Origin: PGYT01 sp963675055
Lineage (GTDB): Bacteria; Bacteroidota; Ignavibacteria; Ignavibacteriales; Melioribacteraceae
NCBI GenBank assembly: GCA_963675055.2
Contig: CAXXJE010000002.1
Location: 2,294,001 to 2,358,000 of the forward strand
DNA: 64,000 bases
Reading direction: 5' to 3'
A program made the position numbers and the translations under genes. The notes beneath the pieces were generated by a model. The model did no database searches. It saw only the letters and a list, made by a program, of their open reading frames with translations, and was not told the origin of the DNA. Shown piece by piece: positions 62,418-64,000 of the stretch; positions within the stretch are counted from its first letter, which is position 1; each line of letters begins with the position of its first letter.

Positions 62418-63455
62418 TTAAAACACCATCTTCGCCAGTTTCAGTATGCCCTGTTTCCACGGAACACGATGTGATACGCCGGACTGATTCCTGAATTTGT
62501 CCAGGTTTTCAACATACCAGTTGTAATTCCTAACCAGTGCATCTCTGTTAGAGTATTTCGGTTGATAACCAAGTCTTTTTTCAGCCTTTTCGATCGATAC
62601 AAACGAATCTTTAGATGCTGTTTCATATACCCATTTGTAAAGGGGAGATAACTTCAAAGCTTCCAGGAACCTTAAAGTCCAGATGATTGGTTTCTCGGGG
62701 AGTCCGACAATTTTCTTGCCGTAACCTGCCGCATCCAGAACAGCCTGGTAGTCTTCACGCATTGTAAGGAAATCCTTTGCTCCGATATTAAATGTATCAT
62801 TAACTGTATTCTCATCCAGTTCGATACAACTATACACTGCGTTGCAAAGGTCCTCAACATCAAGCAATTGATAGCGGTTGCTGCCGCTGCCGATCATAGG
62901 GAAGTTGTGTCCGGTGTAAGCCCAGTCATAAAGCAGCGCAAATACACCGAGTCTCTCCGGACCGATAAATGATTTCGGTCGGATAATCGGAACGCACATA
63001 CCTTTATCCCGGTATTTCAGGCATTCGTTTTCCGCCTCAATTTTGGCAATGCCATATGGGCCTACACCGTCTAGGCGGTCATGTTCGTAAATAGGATGAT
63101 GATCGGGTATGCCGTAAACTGCTGTCGATGAAATATGTATGAACCTTTTAACATCATGCGTGTGTGCGGATTCAAGTAATAGTCTAGTACCATCAATGTC
63201 AGTAGTGTGGATTTCCTCGGGTGAATATAAGGGAAGTGCGGCTGCAGTATGGATAACAATGTCAATCCCTTGCATAGCTCGATCGACAGTCTCTTTTTCC
63301 CGTATATCACCCTGAATTATCGTGATCTTTTCTTTAACATCATCATAATCAAATTCAACTATGTCTAATGAAACAACTTCATTATTTCTTTTTAATAAGT
63401 CTCTGACCAGATTGATGCCGAGAAAACCGGCACCGCCCGTAACTAGTATTTTCAT
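62418..63455 (-). CDS. NAD-dependent epimerase/dehydratase (extended SDR)
   Basis: The 345-residue protein is an extended short-chain dehydrogenase. The N terminus ILVTGGAGFLGINLVRDLLKR carries the GxxGxxG dinucleotide site. The catalytic Tyr134 and Lys138 lie in GPYGIAKIEAE, and SSTAVYG holds the catalytic serine/threonine. An IRPKSFIGPERLGVF and YQLLDVEDLCNAVY block follow, as in GalE/WbpP-like proteins. It probably interconverts or oxidises a nucleotide sugar or a similar substrate. It is alone, divergent from the DUF4412-like gene. The substrate is not set by sequence. Confidence 0.9.
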   Translation of the reverse strand: MKILVTGGAGFLGINLVRDLLKRNNEVVSLDIVEFDYDDVKEKITIIQGDIREKETVDRAMQGIDIVIHTAAALPLYSPEEIHTTDIDGTRLLLESAHTHDVKRFIHISSTAVYGIPDHHPIYEHDRLDGVGPYGIAKIEAENECLKYRDKGMCVPIIRPKSFIGPERLGVFALLYDWAYTGHNFPMIGSGSNRYQLLDVEDLCNAVYSCIELDENTVNDTFNIGAKDFLTMREDYQAVLDAAGYGKKIVGLPEKPIIWTLRFLEALKLSPLYKWVYETASKDSFVSIEKAEKRLGYQPKYSNRDALVRNYNWYVENLDKFRNQSGVSHRVPWKQGILKLAKMVF

Positions 63456-63571
63456 TTTTTTTATCCTAAATTTCGCAAATTATTAAAATCAAATTTACTA
63501 AATCTATTTCTGCGCTCAAATTAAAGCGGAGTTAAAGTATAAATGAGCCAGTGGAAATGAAGGAGAATTTA

Positions 63572-64000
63572 ATGAAAAAGCTGACTGCTTTTATTATTTC
63601 TTTTTTACTTATTACCAGTACTTTATTGTTTGCGCAAAATGAATTCGAGGGAATAGTAAAATATGAGATGAAGCAGGGTGATATGGAAAAATCACCTTAC
63701 TTATTCGGTTAAGGGATCAAGTTTCCGAATGGATATTGAGGCCGAAGAGCAAATGAGTATAATTTTTACTGATGAGAATATGCTAATGCTCATGCCTTCT
63801 CAGAAGATGTATATGGATTACCCGAAATCTATGCTTGATATGATGATGCAGCAGCAGGGCGAAGAAAGTTCGGAGGAGTTTGATGCTGAAGATCTGGAAA
63901 AATATAAAACCGGTAAAACTAAAACAATTCTCGGGTATGAATGCGAACAATGGTTATACGAGGATGAGAATGGCACTTCTGAAATCTGGGCTACTGATGA
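63572..64000 (+). CDS. DUF4412-like secreted protein, frameshifted and cut by the window edge
   Basis: From ATG 63572 (AAGGAG at eight bases) the protein has a signal peptide (MKKLTAFIISFLLITSTLLFAQ), then EFEGIVKYEMKQGDMEKSPYLFG and a TAA at 63710. Removing one T from the TT at 63709-63710 gives KGSSFRMDIEAEEQMSIIFTDENMLMLMPSQKMYM and on to the right edge with no further stop. The text (IVKYEMKQ..., FTDENMLMLMPSQKMYMDYP, CEQWLYEDENGTSEIWATD) fits the DUF4412 family of secreted proteins. The insertion is the same kind as those in sufS, so error is as likely as decay. The 3' end is outside the window. Confidence 0.75.

Noticed and set aside
1..64000. CRISPR arrays, rRNA, tRNA, prophage or integrase genes
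   Set aside because: No regularly spaced direct repeats, no cloverleaf or rRNA-like sequence and no phage or transposase protein were recognised by reading; a covariance-model scan would be needed to exclude tRNAs with certainty.

Overview
The window looks like a chromosomal segment of a free-living, non-photosynthetic member of the Ignavibacteria (Bacteroidetes/Chlorobi group). The clues are several secreted proteins ending in a NYPNPFNP-type sorting domain, many small outer-membrane barrels with Bacteroidetes-like signal peptides ending in AQ or GQ, a chlorophyll-free gene set, many c-type cytochromes, and moderately AT-rich DNA. This placement is inference from protein style; no rRNA or tRNA gene was seen.

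Layout. 0-10 kb is an accessory-looking zone: a cysteine desulfurase-like enzyme cut by the left edge, an AraC regulator, a Popeye-type cyclic-nucleotide-binding membrane protein, a YdeP-like molybdopterin oxidoreductase, a ParE/Phd toxin-antitoxin pair, two broken genes and several short palindromic intergenic repeats. 10-16 kb is housekeeping: a large Rossmann-fold protein, a PTS IIA protein, hisS, rlmB and an O-methyltransferase. 17-23.4 kb is the iron-sulfur assembly cluster sufB-sufC-sufD-sufS-DUF59, followed by a bacilliredoxin and an Rrf2-type regulator. sufS and the DUF59 gene carry four single-base insertions within about 860 bases. 23.4-28.6 kb holds a FAD/Fe-S oxidoreductase, an Xaa-Pro aminopeptidase and a secreted monoheme protein. 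28.6-34 kb is cytochrome c maturation (ccmC, a tiny ccmD, ccmE with cysteine in place of the heme-binding histidine, ccmF) beside an octaheme cytochrome of the hydroxylamine-oxidoreductase type. 34-48 kb mixes RsbU/RsbW-type signalling proteins, outer-membrane and secreted proteins, a glycogen-binding plus GH63-like hydrolase, and an aromatic amino-acid fusion enzyme (chorismate mutase, prephenate dehydratase, ACT, DAHP synthase).

The most distinctive part is 50.7-57.95 kb, a six-gene, same-strand operon ending in a clear terminator. It encodes a Tat-exported four-cluster ferredoxin subunit, an NrfD/HybB membrane quinone subunit and a 13-heme periplasmic cytochrome, which together look like a quinone-linked electron-transfer complex. 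It continues with a membrane histidine kinase that has c-heme motifs in its periplasmic sensor and a cysteine-rich zinc-ribbon-like insertion inside its ATPase domain. Last come two response regulators, each fused to a glycine-cleavage-H-protein-like domain that lacks the usual lipoyl lysine; one of them is membrane-anchored. I read this as a respiratory complex with its own redox-sensing phosphorelay, whose output is protein contact instead of DNA binding. That function is inference.

58-64 kb holds a PaaE-like ferredoxin reductase, a deoxyhypusine-synthase-family protein, a fibronectin-III/sorting-domain secreted protein, a sugar-nucleotide-type epimerase and a DUF4412-like secreted protein cut by the right edge.
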